DNA of 64,000 nt. Source: Cystobacter fuscus. GTDB taxonomy: Bacteria; Myxococcota; Myxococcia; Myxococcales; Myxococcaceae. Shown one piece after another: positions 27,356 to 36,032 of this stretch. The translations under genes and the position numbers were made by a program. Numbering within the stretch: position 1 is the first letter of the stretch; every line of letters begins with the position of its first letter. The stretch spans positions 4,030,001 to 4,094,000 of the forward strand of contig NZ_CP022098.1 in the NCBI RefSeq assembly GCF_002305875.1, written 5' to 3'. Under the pieces are notes generated by a model, which ran no database searches, was not told the origin of the DNA, and saw only the letters and a list, made by a program, of their open reading frames with translations.

Positions 27356-28591
27356 ATGCACGACATTTTACGCAGCACGGTGCTCACCGCACTGCTGGCC
27401 ACGTCCGCGACGGCGTGGGCCGGCCCCTCCGCATCTCCAGACGCAACGGCGTCCCCGGTGCCGTTGATTGCCCTCGTCCCTGGCAAGGTCGTCTACGTCG
27501 ACTCGGGGGGCTCGCGAACCCTCGCGGAGTGCCAGCAGGTGGAGGAGCGCCGGATGCTGGGCGGACCCGAGAAGGGCAAGCTGTTCCGGGAGACGGAGCC
27601 GTGCTCGCTCTGGTCCCTCGCCGTGCACCCACCCACGGGACGCTGGGCGATGGCCGCCTCGGTCACGGGCGATACCTCGTCGACCCGTCTGGTGAGCATG
27701 ACGCTGTCGGGCCGGAAGCTTGAGGTGCCCACCGACAAGGCGGGGCGCGTCAAGGAGGGCAACCTGCTCGTGATGGGGGACCTGGAGGGGGTCGTGGCCG
27801 TCACCCCCGGAGCGCCGGCGCAGTGGACCAGCAACCACGTCCACCACTCGCAGCGTCCCGAGCTGTTCACGGCCGACGGCGCTCGCGTGCTCGTGGCCAA
27901 CGGGACGGTGACCACCTCGGAGTGGTGGAGCTGGAGCTTCGAGCCTCGGCCCGAGGGCATTCGTGTGTTGCCGGCGCATGTGACGGACACGGCGGGCAAC
28001 GACCTGGTCCTGGGGGAGTCGCGCACGGTGATGCGGCATGAGCGGAGTGGAGTCCGGATCGCCACGCTGGACCCCACGGGCACGAAGCCCTGGACGCTGG
28101 GGCCTCCCATGAAGCAGAAGCGAAAAGGAATGCTGTCGCCCATGTTGCTGGGGGACACGATGGTCTTCTATCGCGAAGGAGTGTTCGATGAAGGGGGCTG
28201 CGACGAGTCGAATTCCGGCACCTATCGTCGCCTCGACCTGCGCACGGGGCAGGAGCGGGTCTGGCGGACTCATGACACCTACTGCAGTGGCTTTGGGCTC
28301 GCGGCGGCGAGCGCGCGACGAAGGACGGTGTACTTCATCGAGAGCAACTACTACTCCACGGGCGTCTCCCAGATGTACGAGTACTCGCTCGACCGGGACG
28401 AGGTCCGTGCGCTGAATGCCCAGGGCTTCGAGGGAGCGCACGACATCAGCGGAGATGGGCGGACGCTCCTCCTGCACGCGCGAGGAGGCGGGGTCAGCGT
28501 GTACGACGTCGACACGGACGAGTCGGTCTGGTTGAAGGGGCTCGAGAACATCAGGGACGCGGGGTTGCTCGACCCGCGCTTCGATAATTGA
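27356..28591 (+). CDS. Exported protein with beta-propeller-like repeats, function unknown
   Basis: 411 residues with a Sec signal ending ATAWAG. The mature part alternates short beta strands in WD/Kelch-like fashion: SLWSLAVHPPTGRWAMAAS, RRLDLRTGQERVWRTH, MYEYSLDRDEVRALN, and DISGDGRTLLLHARGGG followed by VSVYDVDTDESVWLKG. This suggests a periplasmic or secreted propeller. No catalytic motif is visible. The ribosome-binding site before ATG 27356 is weak. Confidence 0.7.
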   Translation: MHDILRSTVLTALLATSATAWAGPSASPDATASPVPLIALVPGKVVYVDSGGSRTLAECQQVEERRMLGGPEKGKLFRETEPCSLWSLAVHPPTGRWAMAASVTGDTSSTRLVSMTLSGRKLEVPTDKAGRVKEGNLLVMGDLEGVVAVTPGAPAQWTSNHVHHSQRPELFTADGARVLVANGTVTTSEWWSWSFEPRPEGIRVLPAHVTDTAGNDLVLGESRTVMRHERSGVRIATLDPTGTKPWTLGPPMKQKRKGMLSPMLLGDTMVFYREGVFDEGGCDESNSGTYRRLDLRTGQERVWRTHDTYCSGFGLAAASARRRTVYFIESNYYSTGVSQMYEYSLDRDEVRALNAQGFEGAHDISGDGRTLLLHARGGGVSVYDVDTDESVWLKGLENIRDAGLLDPRFDN

Positions 28592-28759
28592 GGAGTACGT
28601 CGACGCTGACATTGAGGCCCGCTCCCCTCACCCTTGGGCGCCTCCACGCTGTCGCGCTCCGGACTGCGCGCCGACACCTGCGGACGGGGAGCAGGGAGAG
28701 GCACCGTGAGTATAGCCTCCTACGCCGGTGGCTGGACGTCTCCGGCCCGAGGAGGCAGC

Positions 28760-29935
28760 ATGAAGCAGACGCTTGGATTTACCGTGGCCTTGGCTGTGAC
28801 CACTTTGTTCACGGGAGCGCCGGACGTCCAGGCCCGTGGCACGACTCCTTCCGATGCGGATGGCGAGGTGACGTTCACCGCCGGTCTCACGGTCCATTGC
28901 GGTGACACCCTCACCACCCATACGCGCCTGACGCACGACCTCCACTGCCCCAGCTCGGCGCCCTTCGCGCTCCAGCTCGACGGCGACGGCATCGTCCTGG
29001 ACCTGGGCGGATACACCATCCGCCGCACTGGCCCGGAGAACAAGAACTCACAAGGCATCGTGATCGCCAGGGGCTGGATGGTGCGCAATGGCACGGTCAA
29101 GGGATTCGGCCGGGCCGTCATGATCCCTCCCGGCTCGGGCACGTTGAACGTGCGGCTCCACAAGCTCGCGCTCCTCGACAACACCTCGGCTGTCTACAAC
29201 TACGCCACCACGAACTTCCTCATCACGGAGTGCCGTGTGAGCGGGAACGGCGTCGGGCTGAACCGGGAGCTGGATGCGGGCTTCGGTGGTTTCGACGTGA
29301 GGTCGTCGGTGTTCACCCACAACGAGCTCGCGATGCTCGGGGACTTCCACTCCATCGACGTGCTCGACTCCACGTTCACGTCCAATGGGCGCGTCTTCCT
29401 CTGCTGGGAGAGCAACATCCGCATCAGGTCGAGCACGATCGCGTGGAACGACGCAGTGGGCAACATCCCCAATGACCCAGGCTTCCGCCTCTGCAGGCAG
29501 ATACGGTTCGAGAACACGCTCATCGCGAACAACGCCGCGTTCGCGCCGGCCACCGATCCGGTCTGGAATCCGCTCAATCTCTCGATGCTCGACACCCTGG
29601 TCGTCCGCAACGGTACGGGGCTGGAGGCAGCGGCCGGGATGGTCTACATCGACGGCAACACCTTCTATGACAACGCGAGCGGCCTGACCCTGTCCGACCG
29701 CGCGGGGTTCCCTTACACCTCGCTCACGGGCATCGTCCGCGGCAATCAGTTCCTGGCCAACGACGGCGATGGACTCCGGGTGCAGCCGCCCAGCACACCC
29801 ACGGTGCTCAACAACCTCGCCCTGGGCAACGCGGGCTTCGGCATCTACGCGCCCACGGCCTCCGACGGCGGCGGAAACGTCGCGCGCGGCAACACCGCGG
29901 GCGACTGCGTGGGCATCGTCTGCGCCATGTACTGA
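28760..29935 (+). CDS. Secreted right-handed parallel beta-helix protein
   Basis: 391 residues from ATG 28760 (AGGAGG upstream), with a signal ending DVQARG. The body shows repeated rungs: GIVLDLGGYTIRRTG, GIVIARGWMVRNGTVKGFG, NVRLHKLALLDNTSAVYN, ITECRVSGNGVGL, and later GIVRGNQFLANDGDG and NNLALGNAGFGIY. This is the periodic N/G/V pattern of pectate-lyase-like beta-helices (NosD/Beta_helix type). No lyase active-site Asp/Lys/Arg set can be assigned. A 104-bp piece of this gene is repeated at 35454-35557. Confidence 0.8.
   Translation: MKQTLGFTVALAVTTLFTGAPDVQARGTTPSDADGEVTFTAGLTVHCGDTLTTHTRLTHDLHCPSSAPFALQLDGDGIVLDLGGYTIRRTGPENKNSQGIVIARGWMVRNGTVKGFGRAVMIPPGSGTLNVRLHKLALLDNTSAVYNYATTNFLITECRVSGNGVGLNRELDAGFGGFDVRSSVFTHNELAMLGDFHSIDVLDSTFTSNGRVFLCWESNIRIRSSTIAWNDAVGNIPNDPGFRLCRQIRFENTLIANNAAFAPATDPVWNPLNLSMLDTLVVRNGTGLEAAAGMVYIDGNTFYDNASGLTLSDRAGFPYTSLTGIVRGNQFLANDGDGLRVQPPSTPTVLNNLALGNAGFGIYAPTASDGGGNVARGNTAGDCVGIVCAMY
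29143..29246 (+). repeat. Source copy of a 104-bp duplicated segment
   Basis: Matches 35454-35557 with four substitutions in 104 bases and no gaps. It lies inside the beta-helix gene and codes for the LNVRLHKLALLDN to ITECRVSG rungs. Confidence 0.9.
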
Positions 29936-30003
29936 CTCACACGAAGTGACGTAGGCTCTCCGCCCCAAGGGCTCCACGCGAGCCATCCTCTTGGAAGCTC
30001 GCC

Positions 30004-31581
30004 ATGCGCCATACATCCCTGACCCGTCTCGCCTCCGCGACCCTCTGCGCCCTCGCCGCCGTCTCGCTCCTCACGGCCGCCGACACGCGAAAGCCCACCA
30101 CCCAATGGCTCGCTCGCCCCTCCGAGGCCGCGCGCATCGCCCGTGTGGAGGCAGGACTCTCCCCCGTGGCCCTTCCCGGCGAGCAGACCCGCCGCCTCTC
30201 CCTCCAGGAGTGGATGGCGCTGTACAAGATTCCCGGACTGAGCATCGCTGTGTTCGACAAGGGATCGCTCGTCTGGGCCAGGGGTTATGGCGTGAAGCAG
30301 TCCGGCGGCACTGACCCCGTCACCCCCGACACCCTCTTCCAGGCTGCCTCCATCAGCAAGCCCGTGACGACCCTGGCGGTGCTGCACCACGCCGAGAAGC
30401 GCGGGTGGTCGCTCGACGGGAACATCAACGACCAGCTCGTCTCGTGGAAGGTGCCCGACAACGAGTACACGAAGGAACAGAAGGTCACCCTGCGCCGGCT
30501 GCTCTCCCACAGCGCGGGGACGACGGTCCAGGGCTTCAAGGGCTACGCGGCCAACGAGCCCGTGCCCACGCTCCGGCAGGTTCTCGACGGCGAGAAGCCC
30601 GCGAACTCCTCTCCCGTGCGCGTCGACACCGTGCCCGGCACGCTGACGCGCTACAGCGGTGGCGGCACGCTCATCGTCCAGCAGATGCTGATGGACCAGC
30701 TCCACCAGCCGTTTCCGCGAATCATGCGGGAGGGCGTCCTCGCCCCCCTGGGCCTGAAGCACAGCACCTACGAGCAGCCACTGCCCAAGAAGCTGCAGCC
30801 CCTCGCCGCCACCGGCACGCGCTCGGGAGGCGCGAGCGTCGAGGGCCGCTGGCACACCTACCCGGAGCTGGCGGCCGCGGGCCTGTGGACGACGCCCACC
30901 GACCTCGCGCGCATCGCCCTCGAGGTCTCCAAGGCATGGAACGGCGAGTCCCAGCGCGTGCTGTCCCAGTCGATGGCGAAGCAGATGCTCACCCGGCAGT
31001 CCGAGTCCTTCGGGCTCGGCTTCCAGCTCCGCCCGGGCAAGGAGTGGTTCGGTCATGGAGGAGGCAACGAGGGCTTCAAGTGCTCCCTCATGGCGTTCGC
31101 CGACTCGGGCAGCGGCGTGGCCATCATGACCAACTCGGATGATGGCTGGCGAATCTTCGAGCGACTCACCGCCAGCGTGGCCACCGAGTACGGCTGGAAG
31201 GGCTTCACCGCCGAGCCCGACAGCCCCTCCATGACGGCGGACCTGCTGGCGCGCCTCGAGGGTACGGACGCCGCCATCGCCTGGTTGAAGGAGCGGCGGC
31301 GCACGGCTCCAGAAGAGACGCTGTCCTCCGGCATCCTCAACGACATCGGTTACTCGTTGCTCAGGGGAGGCAAGGTCGCCGACGCCGTGAAGGTGTTCGA
31401 GGCCAACGTCGAGCTCTACCCCGAGGACGCCAACACGCACGACAGCCTCGGGGAGGCCTACCTCGAGGTGGGCCGGAAGGACGAGGCCATCACCCGCTAC
31501 AAGAAGTCGCTCGAGCTGAACCCGAAGAACGACAACGCCGCGAGGATGCTGGAGGAACTCGGCGCATCCTCGAGCAAGTAG
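30004..31581 (+). CDS. Serine hydrolase (class C beta-lactamase/esterase fold) with C-terminal TPR repeats
   Basis: 525 residues with a Sec signal (to about residue 26). The catalytic SxxK motif is Ser116-Ile-Ser-Lys119. The second motif is RYSGGG (Tyr) around residue 216 and the third GHGGG around 350. The last 100 residues are TPR-like (GRKDEAITRYKKSLELNPKN, AYLEVGRKDEA). Such proteins are mostly periplasmic esterases or peptidases rather than resistance beta-lactamases. The substrate is unknown. GGAAG precedes ATG 30004. Confidence 0.88.
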   Translation: MRHTSLTRLASATLCALAAVSLLTAADTRKPTTQWLARPSEAARIARVEAGLSPVALPGEQTRRLSLQEWMALYKIPGLSIAVFDKGSLVWARGYGVKQSGGTDPVTPDTLFQAASISKPVTTLAVLHHAEKRGWSLDGNINDQLVSWKVPDNEYTKEQKVTLRRLLSHSAGTTVQGFKGYAANEPVPTLRQVLDGEKPANSSPVRVDTVPGTLTRYSGGGTLIVQQMLMDQLHQPFPRIMREGVLAPLGLKHSTYEQPLPKKLQPLAATGTRSGGASVEGRWHTYPELAAAGLWTTPTDLARIALEVSKAWNGESQRVLSQSMAKQMLTRQSESFGLGFQLRPGKEWFGHGGGNEGFKCSLMAFADSGSGVAIMTNSDDGWRIFERLTASVATEYGWKGFTAEPDSPSMTADLLARLEGTDAAIAWLKERRRTAPEETLSSGILNDIGYSLLRGGKVADAVKVFEANVELYPEDANTHDSLGEAYLEVGRKDEAITRYKKSLELNPKNDNAARMLEELGASSSK

Positions 31582-31679
31582 GTGAGCACCCGCGCCGTCA
31601 CCGTGTGAAAGACCCCGGCGATTCGCCGCACGGTGTCCGGCCCTCCAGTGTATGCGTGATGGGCGACCCGGGGGGCCTA

Positions 31680-32455
31680 TCAGAGCGCCGCGAGGGAAGG
31701 CCAGGGCGCCCGCGTGGTCTGGAGCACGGCGGCCATTCCCTGCGCGGCGAGCGCGTGGACCTGCATGGGGTAGTCGATGGCGAAGGGCCGGGGCGCATAC
31801 ATCCGCAGCGGTCCAGTCCAGGCGCCTCCGGGCTCCTGCATGTCCGCGAGCGCGCGGAGGGCGCCCTTCAGACGCGGGTGCTCCACGGGCAGGTAGTGCG
31901 TGAGCAACCCCAGAGCCATTCCGGTGGCCGCTGCCGCGCTCTCCTGGCCCAGGGCGGGGGGACCATCCTCCGTCCGGATTCTGTGCATCGAGGAGCTGGG
32001 GCGCGAGGTGCCGGGCCGCTTCGTGGCCGGGCTCGAGCGCCAGGGCTACCTCGTGCGCCGCATAGGCGTGGATGTCGAACCAGTGGGCCCGGCAGCCGCC
32101 TTCCCGTCGCGCACGCGCCGGTTCGCATCCGCTCCAGGTAGTCTCGCCCCGCCTCCAACGCGGCCCGCATCGCGTCCGTGTGGGGCAGGGCCAGGAGCAC
32201 CATCGCGGTGGTGTCGGTGTCCGATTCGACTCCGCCCCGGTAGGGCCAGCCCCCGTCCTCGTTCTGGGCACGCAGGAGGAAGGAGTCGGCACGCGCGAAC
32301 ATCGTCGGCGCCAGGTCCTCACAGCCTTTCAGCGCCCGGCACAGCAGCGCCGTGTCCCACACATCCTCAATCGGCACGTCGAGCAAAGGCGGAATGGGGC
32401 TCTCCCAAGCAGGTGAGGAGGAGGCGAACGAGGCGCCCCAGGCAGCGGCAAGCAA
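31680..32455 (-). pseudogene. Prenyltransferase/squalene-cyclase repeat remnant with frameshifts
   Basis: Three consecutive frames on the minus strand encode terpene-cyclase QW-type repeats: RAQNEDGGWPYRGG (about 32250), LLDAQNPDGGWSP (about 31985, other frame) and MQEPGGAWTG (about 31830, third frame). EDVWDTALLCRAL near the start also fits. Two frameshifts (near 32110 and 31970) and a missing N-terminal part leave about 250 of the 600 or more residues of a squalene-hopene-cyclase-like enzyme. It is not functional as read. Confidence 0.65.
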
Positions 32456-32946
32456 AGAGTCGCTGCAGGCTGGTTACCGCAAGACGCACGACACGCTCAA
32501 TGAAATAAACGGCATGAAAGTCATCACGCTGTTGAGGGCACGTCATGACTCGCACGAGTGTTTTCCTCATGGATGCCTTCTCCGAGATCGCGGTCTTCAC
32601 GCGGGCTGCGGAGAAGCTGAGCCTCACTAGGAGCGGCTGGGAGTGCGGCTCCTCAATCTGACCACCCGCGGTCTCAGCCTCACATCCTCGCGGAACTTGA
32701 CCGCCGGCAGCGCCGCCGAGCGCGCCCTGTCGCCCGAGCAGTGGGCCCTCGCGACGCTCCTCGGCGAGGCGTGAAGCGGGCGCCTCCCCGTTTTCCTCCG
32801 TTCAAAATGTGTTCACCAAAAGAACATCCCTTCCTCCGTCTGGAAGAGGTCCATTGATCCATAGTCCAGGGTGGACGATGTCTCTGGCCCGCCGGACCTC
32901 ATCCCGGCGCTCCCTCCGAGAGCCCCAACGGAAGAAGGATGCCCTC
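32456..32946. other. Decayed intergenic stretch
   Basis: 491 bases without an intact gene. It contains the LysR remnant at 32569-32774 and, at the right end, the leader of a small exported protein. Nothing else is recognised. Confidence 0.6.
32569..32774 (+). pseudogene. LysR-family regulator N-terminal remnant with internal deletion
   Basis: ATG 32569 begins MDAFSEIAVFTRAAEKLSLT, the usual opening of LysR HTH domains. After about 25 codons the sense shifts to another frame that reads ERLGVRLLNLTTRGLSLT, the wing region. The recognition-helix portion between them is deleted and the effector domain is absent. The second frame ends at TGA 32774. It marks past gene loss in the island. Confidence 0.6.
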
Positions 32947-33183
32947 ATGAAGCGTTTGCTGATGCTCGCCCTCGTCTGCGCCCCGGTCGCCGTGCTCGCC
33001 GCGGACAAGACTGCTCCCAAAACCGCCCCCAAGACCGCGCCGAAGACGGAGCCGAAGGCCGACACGGGGACCATGCCCGCGGACGGCAAGGACCTGAAGG
33101 TCGAGGAGCCGGACCAGAAGGATCCGAAGAACAAGGAGACGGATGTCAAGGCGAAGGGCGAGGTGAAGAAGGACTCGTTCTGA
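32947..33183 (+). CDS. Small exported Lys/Pro/Asp-rich protein
   Basis: 78 residues from ATG 32947. A signal peptide (MKRLLMLALVCAPVAVLAA) is followed by three K-T-A-P repeats and a charged tail (DLKVEEPDQKDPKNKETDVK). It is low complexity with no fold evident, perhaps a periplasmic or cell-surface peptide. The next small exported gene starts 50 bases downstream and could be co-transcribed. Confidence 0.6.
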   Translation: MKRLLMLALVCAPVAVLAADKTAPKTAPKTAPKTEPKADTGTMPADGKDLKVEEPDQKDPKNKETDVKAKGEVKKDSF

Positions 33184-33233
33184 AGCACTGTGCCGTGAAT
33201 TGATCTTACCTCCAACGAATAGAGGACACACAC

Positions 33234-33605
33234 ATGAAGAAATACGCGGGATTGGTTTTCGTCGGGCTGTGCATGCTCCAGGGGACTGCGAATGGCGCCG
33301 ATGAGTGCATCCAGACCATCAACCAGGGGGCCGGCACCGTGGCCCTGGGCCTGTATGAGCAGCAGTGCGCGACCCTGAGCTTCAGCTCGGGAATCATCAC
33401 CAAGGATGTGAAGTACAACTGCTGCGGCCCCAGCGTGGCCATCCGTGTCAATGGCAACGACTGGAACAAGCTGATAAGCGAGGGCAAGCTGGATGGACTC
33501 CGCTACCAGAAGTTCGACAAGTCCGACAACGGCTACTCGCTGACGTTCCGCAAGGTCGTGGGCAAGGAGCCCACGACCATCAACGGCGAGGACTTCTTCA
33601 AGTAG
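33234..33605 (+). CDS. Small secreted Cys-containing protein, function unknown
   Basis: 123 residues with a Sec signal ending TANGAD. The mature 100 residues contain four Cys (DECIQT, EQQCAT, and a CC pair in YNCCGPSV), probably forming two disulfides, with beta-rich segments (VAIRVNGNDWNKL, YSLTFRKVV). The family is not recognised. A GC-rich hairpin follows the stop. Confidence 0.65.
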   Translation: MKKYAGLVFVGLCMLQGTANGADECIQTINQGAGTVALGLYEQQCATLSFSSGIITKDVKYNCCGPSVAIRVNGNDWNKLISEGKLDGLRYQKFDKSDNGYSLTFRKVVGKEPTTINGEDFFK

Positions 33606-33616
33606 CCGTTCCGCCT

Positions 33617-33644
33617 GCGGGCCGCGTGTGCACGCGCGGCCCGC
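33617..33644 (+). terminator. GC-rich stem-loop after the secreted protein gene
   Basis: GCGGGCCGCG (33617-33626) pairs with CGCGGCCCGC (33635-33644), 9 bases past the stop. No T tract follows. Confidence 0.5.
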
Positions 33645-33667
33645 CTTCAGCAGGAGTGCTCCGGACC

Positions 33668-34651
33668 GTGTCCGCGCCCTATCTTCACGACCTCGCTCCC
33701 TTCCTGTTCCGCTACGATGGAGGGCAGGGAAGTGTCTACACGGCCCGGTGGGATGGGCTCGCCTGTCTGGCGGGCTTCGCCCTCGCGCTGCTCCTGCTTC
33801 GGCGCTTCTCCGCCCGGGGCTATCTGCCACTGGCGCGCCCGGAGGTGTTCGACTTCACCAGCATGGTGGCGCTGCTGGGCGTACTGCTCGGCGGACGTCT
33901 GGGTTATCTGGTGTTGTATGAGTGGGAGCGCTTCTCGGGCAACCTGGGGCTGCTCTTCCAGTTCGGCCAGGGCGGCACGTCGTTCCACGGCGGGCTCGTC
34001 GGCGTGGCGGTGGTGACCTGGTTCCAGGCGCGTGAGCGTCAGGTGTCCTTCCTCTCGCTCGGCGACAATCTGGTGACGGTGGCGCCCCTGGGCCTGATGT
34101 TGGGCCGTCTCGCCAGCTTCATGGACGGGGAGTTGTTCGGGCGGATCACCCGGGTGCCCTGGGCCGTGCGCTTTCCCGCCGAAATCCACCTCGCGGCCTT
34201 TCAACCCGCCCAGGCCACCCGGCTCGCCGTGGAGCGGCTGCCCGCCAGCAGCTTCGACATCATGCAGGTGGCCCATGCCGCGCCCCGGGTCATGGACGAG
34301 CTGCTGCTCATCCTCAACCCGCGCCACCCCTCGCAGCTCTACGAGGCCGCGCTCGAGGGACTGCTGCTCTTCGTGATCCTCTACACCGTGCGCACCCGGG
34401 CCCGGCAGCCGCCCGAGGGACTCTTGTGCGCGCTGTTCCTGCTGCTGCACGCCGTGTTTCACATCGGCACGGGCTTCTGGCGCGAGCCCTTGAGTGGGGA
34501 TCCGATGGTGCTGGGCCTCGCCCAGGGCCAGCTCTTCTCCCTGCCGGTGCTCACCGCGGGCCTGGGGCTGCTCGGATGGATCCTCCTGCGCCGTCCCCAG
34601 CCCGCCGGGGTACAGGAGCGAGAGACGCAGATGGCCAACTCCGAGGAGTGA
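33668..34651 (+). CDS. lgt: Prolipoprotein diacylglyceryl transferase (Lgt), probably an accessory paralog
   Basis: 327 residues from GTG 33668, with an AGGAG 11 bases before it. At least six membrane segments are visible. Lgt hallmarks are the TSFHGG motif, the signature GRLASFMDGELFGR (GRxxNFINGE type, with Asn changed to Ser and Asn to Asp) and RHPSQLYEA. Lgt transfers diacylglyceryl from phosphatidylglycerol to the lipobox Cys at the inner membrane. The island position and altered signature suggest a second copy beside the housekeeping one, which is not in this window. A convergent Cys-rich lipoprotein gene lies just downstream. Confidence 0.85.
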   Translation: MSAPYLHDLAPFLFRYDGGQGSVYTARWDGLACLAGFALALLLLRRFSARGYLPLARPEVFDFTSMVALLGVLLGGRLGYLVLYEWERFSGNLGLLFQFGQGGTSFHGGLVGVAVVTWFQARERQVSFLSLGDNLVTVAPLGLMLGRLASFMDGELFGRITRVPWAVRFPAEIHLAAFQPAQATRLAVERLPASSFDIMQVAHAAPRVMDELLLILNPRHPSQLYEAALEGLLLFVILYTVRTRARQPPEGLLCALFLLLHAVFHIGTGFWREPLSGDPMVLGLAQGQLFSLPVLTAGLGLLGWILLRRPQPAGVQERETQMANSEE

Positions 34652-34681
34652 GGCCCTGGGGCGCTGATCAGCCCCAGGGCC
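34652..34681. terminator. Perfect 11-bp stem-loop between convergent genes
   Basis: GGCCCTGGGGC (34652-34662) pairs with GCCCCAGGGCC (34671-34681) around an 8-base loop. It starts right after the lgt stop and 18 bases from the stop of the convergent lipoprotein gene. It lacks a U tract on either strand but likely insulates both genes. Confidence 0.6.
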
Positions 34682-34699
34682 AGTGGACGCATGCCTCGC

Positions 34700-35128
34700 T
34701 CAGCAACTCGTCGGCTGACAAGTCCCCGCGCAATCAAACGTGCAGTCAATGCGCGCATCACACGTGACGAGCCACCAGGCTTGCGGGTCGAAGCACGAGC
34801 CGTTGACGGGCCCTATGCAGGTCATGCGCGCGAGCTGCTGCTCATAGTGGAATTGACCACTATAGCATGCTGCGGGCAGGCCCCTGCCGACAATACACCA
34901 GTGTGTACTGTACATGAATTGCCCGTAAGCGTCGACGGTCACCCACATCGAACTGTGTAACCCTGCCCTCGGATCGCAGGCGAGAGAAGCCTGCGTCTCG
35001 CCCTGCTCCAGAGTCCCCTCTGCTGCTCCTGCCTGAGCCTCCTCATCTATCGGCGCATTGCAGCCTAGAATCATGAACGCGCTGCACATGGATGCCGCGA
35101 ACAGCGAAAGCGCCCTGCGGTTGATCAC
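34700..35128 (-). CDS. Cys-rich lipoprotein
   Basis: I favour GTG 35128, because the ATG four codons earlier overlaps the GGAGG that would serve the GTG. The signal ends in a lipobox MILGC. The mature part of about 120 residues is acidic first (APIDEEAQAGAAEGTLEQ), then has eleven Cys with a dense tail (DARIDCTFDCAGTCQPTSC), suggesting a disulfide-knotted domain. The lipobox residue would be the substrate of an Lgt such as the convergent neighbour. Function unknown. Confidence 0.7.
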   Translation of the reverse strand: MINRRALSLFAASMCSAFMILGCNAPIDEEAQAGAAEGTLEQGETQASLACDPRAGLHSSMWVTVDAYGQFMYSTHWCIVGRGLPAACYSGQFHYEQQLARMTCIGPVNGSCFDPQAWWLVTCDARIDCTFDCAGTCQPTSC

Positions 35129-35207
35129 CAGAACCTCCATGGAATTAACGGATTAATCTCCGCGTGAAGAAAGAACATACTCCCGCGCGGTCGTAGTAAG
35201 CCAGACC

Positions 35208-35402
35208 CTACAGGGACGGACTGAAATTTCTGGCATCCCCCGAGGCGAAGAGGAACGGGAAGACGATGCTGGTCCCTTCCTGGGTGGAGAGTTCCGTCCA
35301 CAGCAGCACGGGGTAGGCATGTGCCGAGCGGGGCAGGGCCACCAACACTCCGCCCAGGTTCGTCCCATCTTTTTTGCGCCATCCGGCGGCGGTGCCTGTC
35401 AC
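35208..35402 (-). pseudogene. Possible C-terminal gene fragment
   Basis: A 64-residue frame reads AAGWRKKDGTNLGGVLVALPR, LWTELSTQEGTSIVFPFLF and a stop. The composition looks like real coding sequence rather than a shadow. Upstream the frame meets stops and the duplicated beta-helix piece, so any gene here is truncated. No family is recognised. Confidence 0.3.
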
Positions 35403-35453
35403 CTACGCGGAGCTTCTTCAGAAGAAGCTTCGCCGTGTCTGCGGCACCTACCT

Positions 35454-35557
35454 GTTGAACGTGCGGCTCCACAAGCTCGCGCTCCTCGACAACGCCTCGG
35501 CTGTCTACAACGACGCCACCACGAACTTCCTCATCACGGAGTGCCGCGCGAGCGGGA
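35454..35557 (+). repeat. 104-bp duplicated piece of the beta-helix gene
   Basis: 100 of 104 bases are identical to 29143-29246. There is no start codon context or continuation, so it is a scar of duplication or recombination inside the island, or the last trace of a second beta-helix gene. Confidence 0.9.
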
Positions 35558-35973
35558 GGGGGGGGCTGGAAGCGGACACGTTGTCCGGCACACAGCACGG
35601 GCGGCCCCCGTTTGCGGCTCTCCTCGGCCCCTCTGCACCAGCTCCCCTCAACAGCTCCCCTGTTTCTCCTATGCTCATGCTCCCGAGAGCAAACCCGGTA
35701 ATTTCATGCAGCCAGACTTGCCCCCTGGAAATTGAAGGCGTTCAAGGCATCCCGCGATTTGCAACGTTTGATCACGAGTCGTTATGAGCGACATAAGAAC
35801 ATTGTTCTTGTTTCGACCCAACACCCTCAAATATGATACATGCAGGCCAAAATCAATGAGTCGATAAAAGGTCAGCGGGAATTAAAAAAGCACGGCAATT
35901 TTATTTGCAAGTTTTTGGGAATCGCATCGGCAAGCCCGGCCTCGCCAACGCCCGTGGGCAAATCCAAATGCGA
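35558..35973. other. Non-coding, AT-rich stretch before tauD-like gene
   Basis: From about 35760 the sequence is visibly AT-richer than anything else in the window (runs such as taaaaaagc and attttatttgc). No gene is recognised. The change in composition suggests the tauD-MFS pair came with its own foreign leader. Confidence 0.6.
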
Positions 35974-36008
35974 TGAAGCATTGACCCCGATGCTTCACTA
36001 CAAATAAT
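35974..36008 (+). promoter_or_regulatory. Promoter with overlapping inverted repeat upstream of tauD-like gene
   Basis: TGAAGCAT (35974-35981) and ATGCTTCA (35990-35997) form a perfect 8-bp inverted repeat with an 8-base spacer. TTGACC (35981-35986) and AATAAT (36003-36008) lie 16 bases apart and fit a sigma70 promoter, with the repeat covering the -35 and spacer. A bound dimeric regulator would block it. ATG 36033 follows a GGGAGGGAGAGG ribosome-binding site. Confidence 0.5.
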
Positions 36009-36032
36009 TCATCAATTAGGGAGGGAGAGGGA

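Noticed and set aside
27356..28591. Possible lipoprotein or TolB-like assignment
   Set aside because: The signal peptide lacks a lipobox Cys, and the strands do not show the TolB motif clearly, so it is left as a propeller-like exported protein.
29845..32322. An 825-codon minus-strand frame across the beta-lactamase-like gene
   Set aside because: Mostly a shadow of the serine hydrolase gene; only its first 120 or so codons coincide with the terpene-cyclase remnant.
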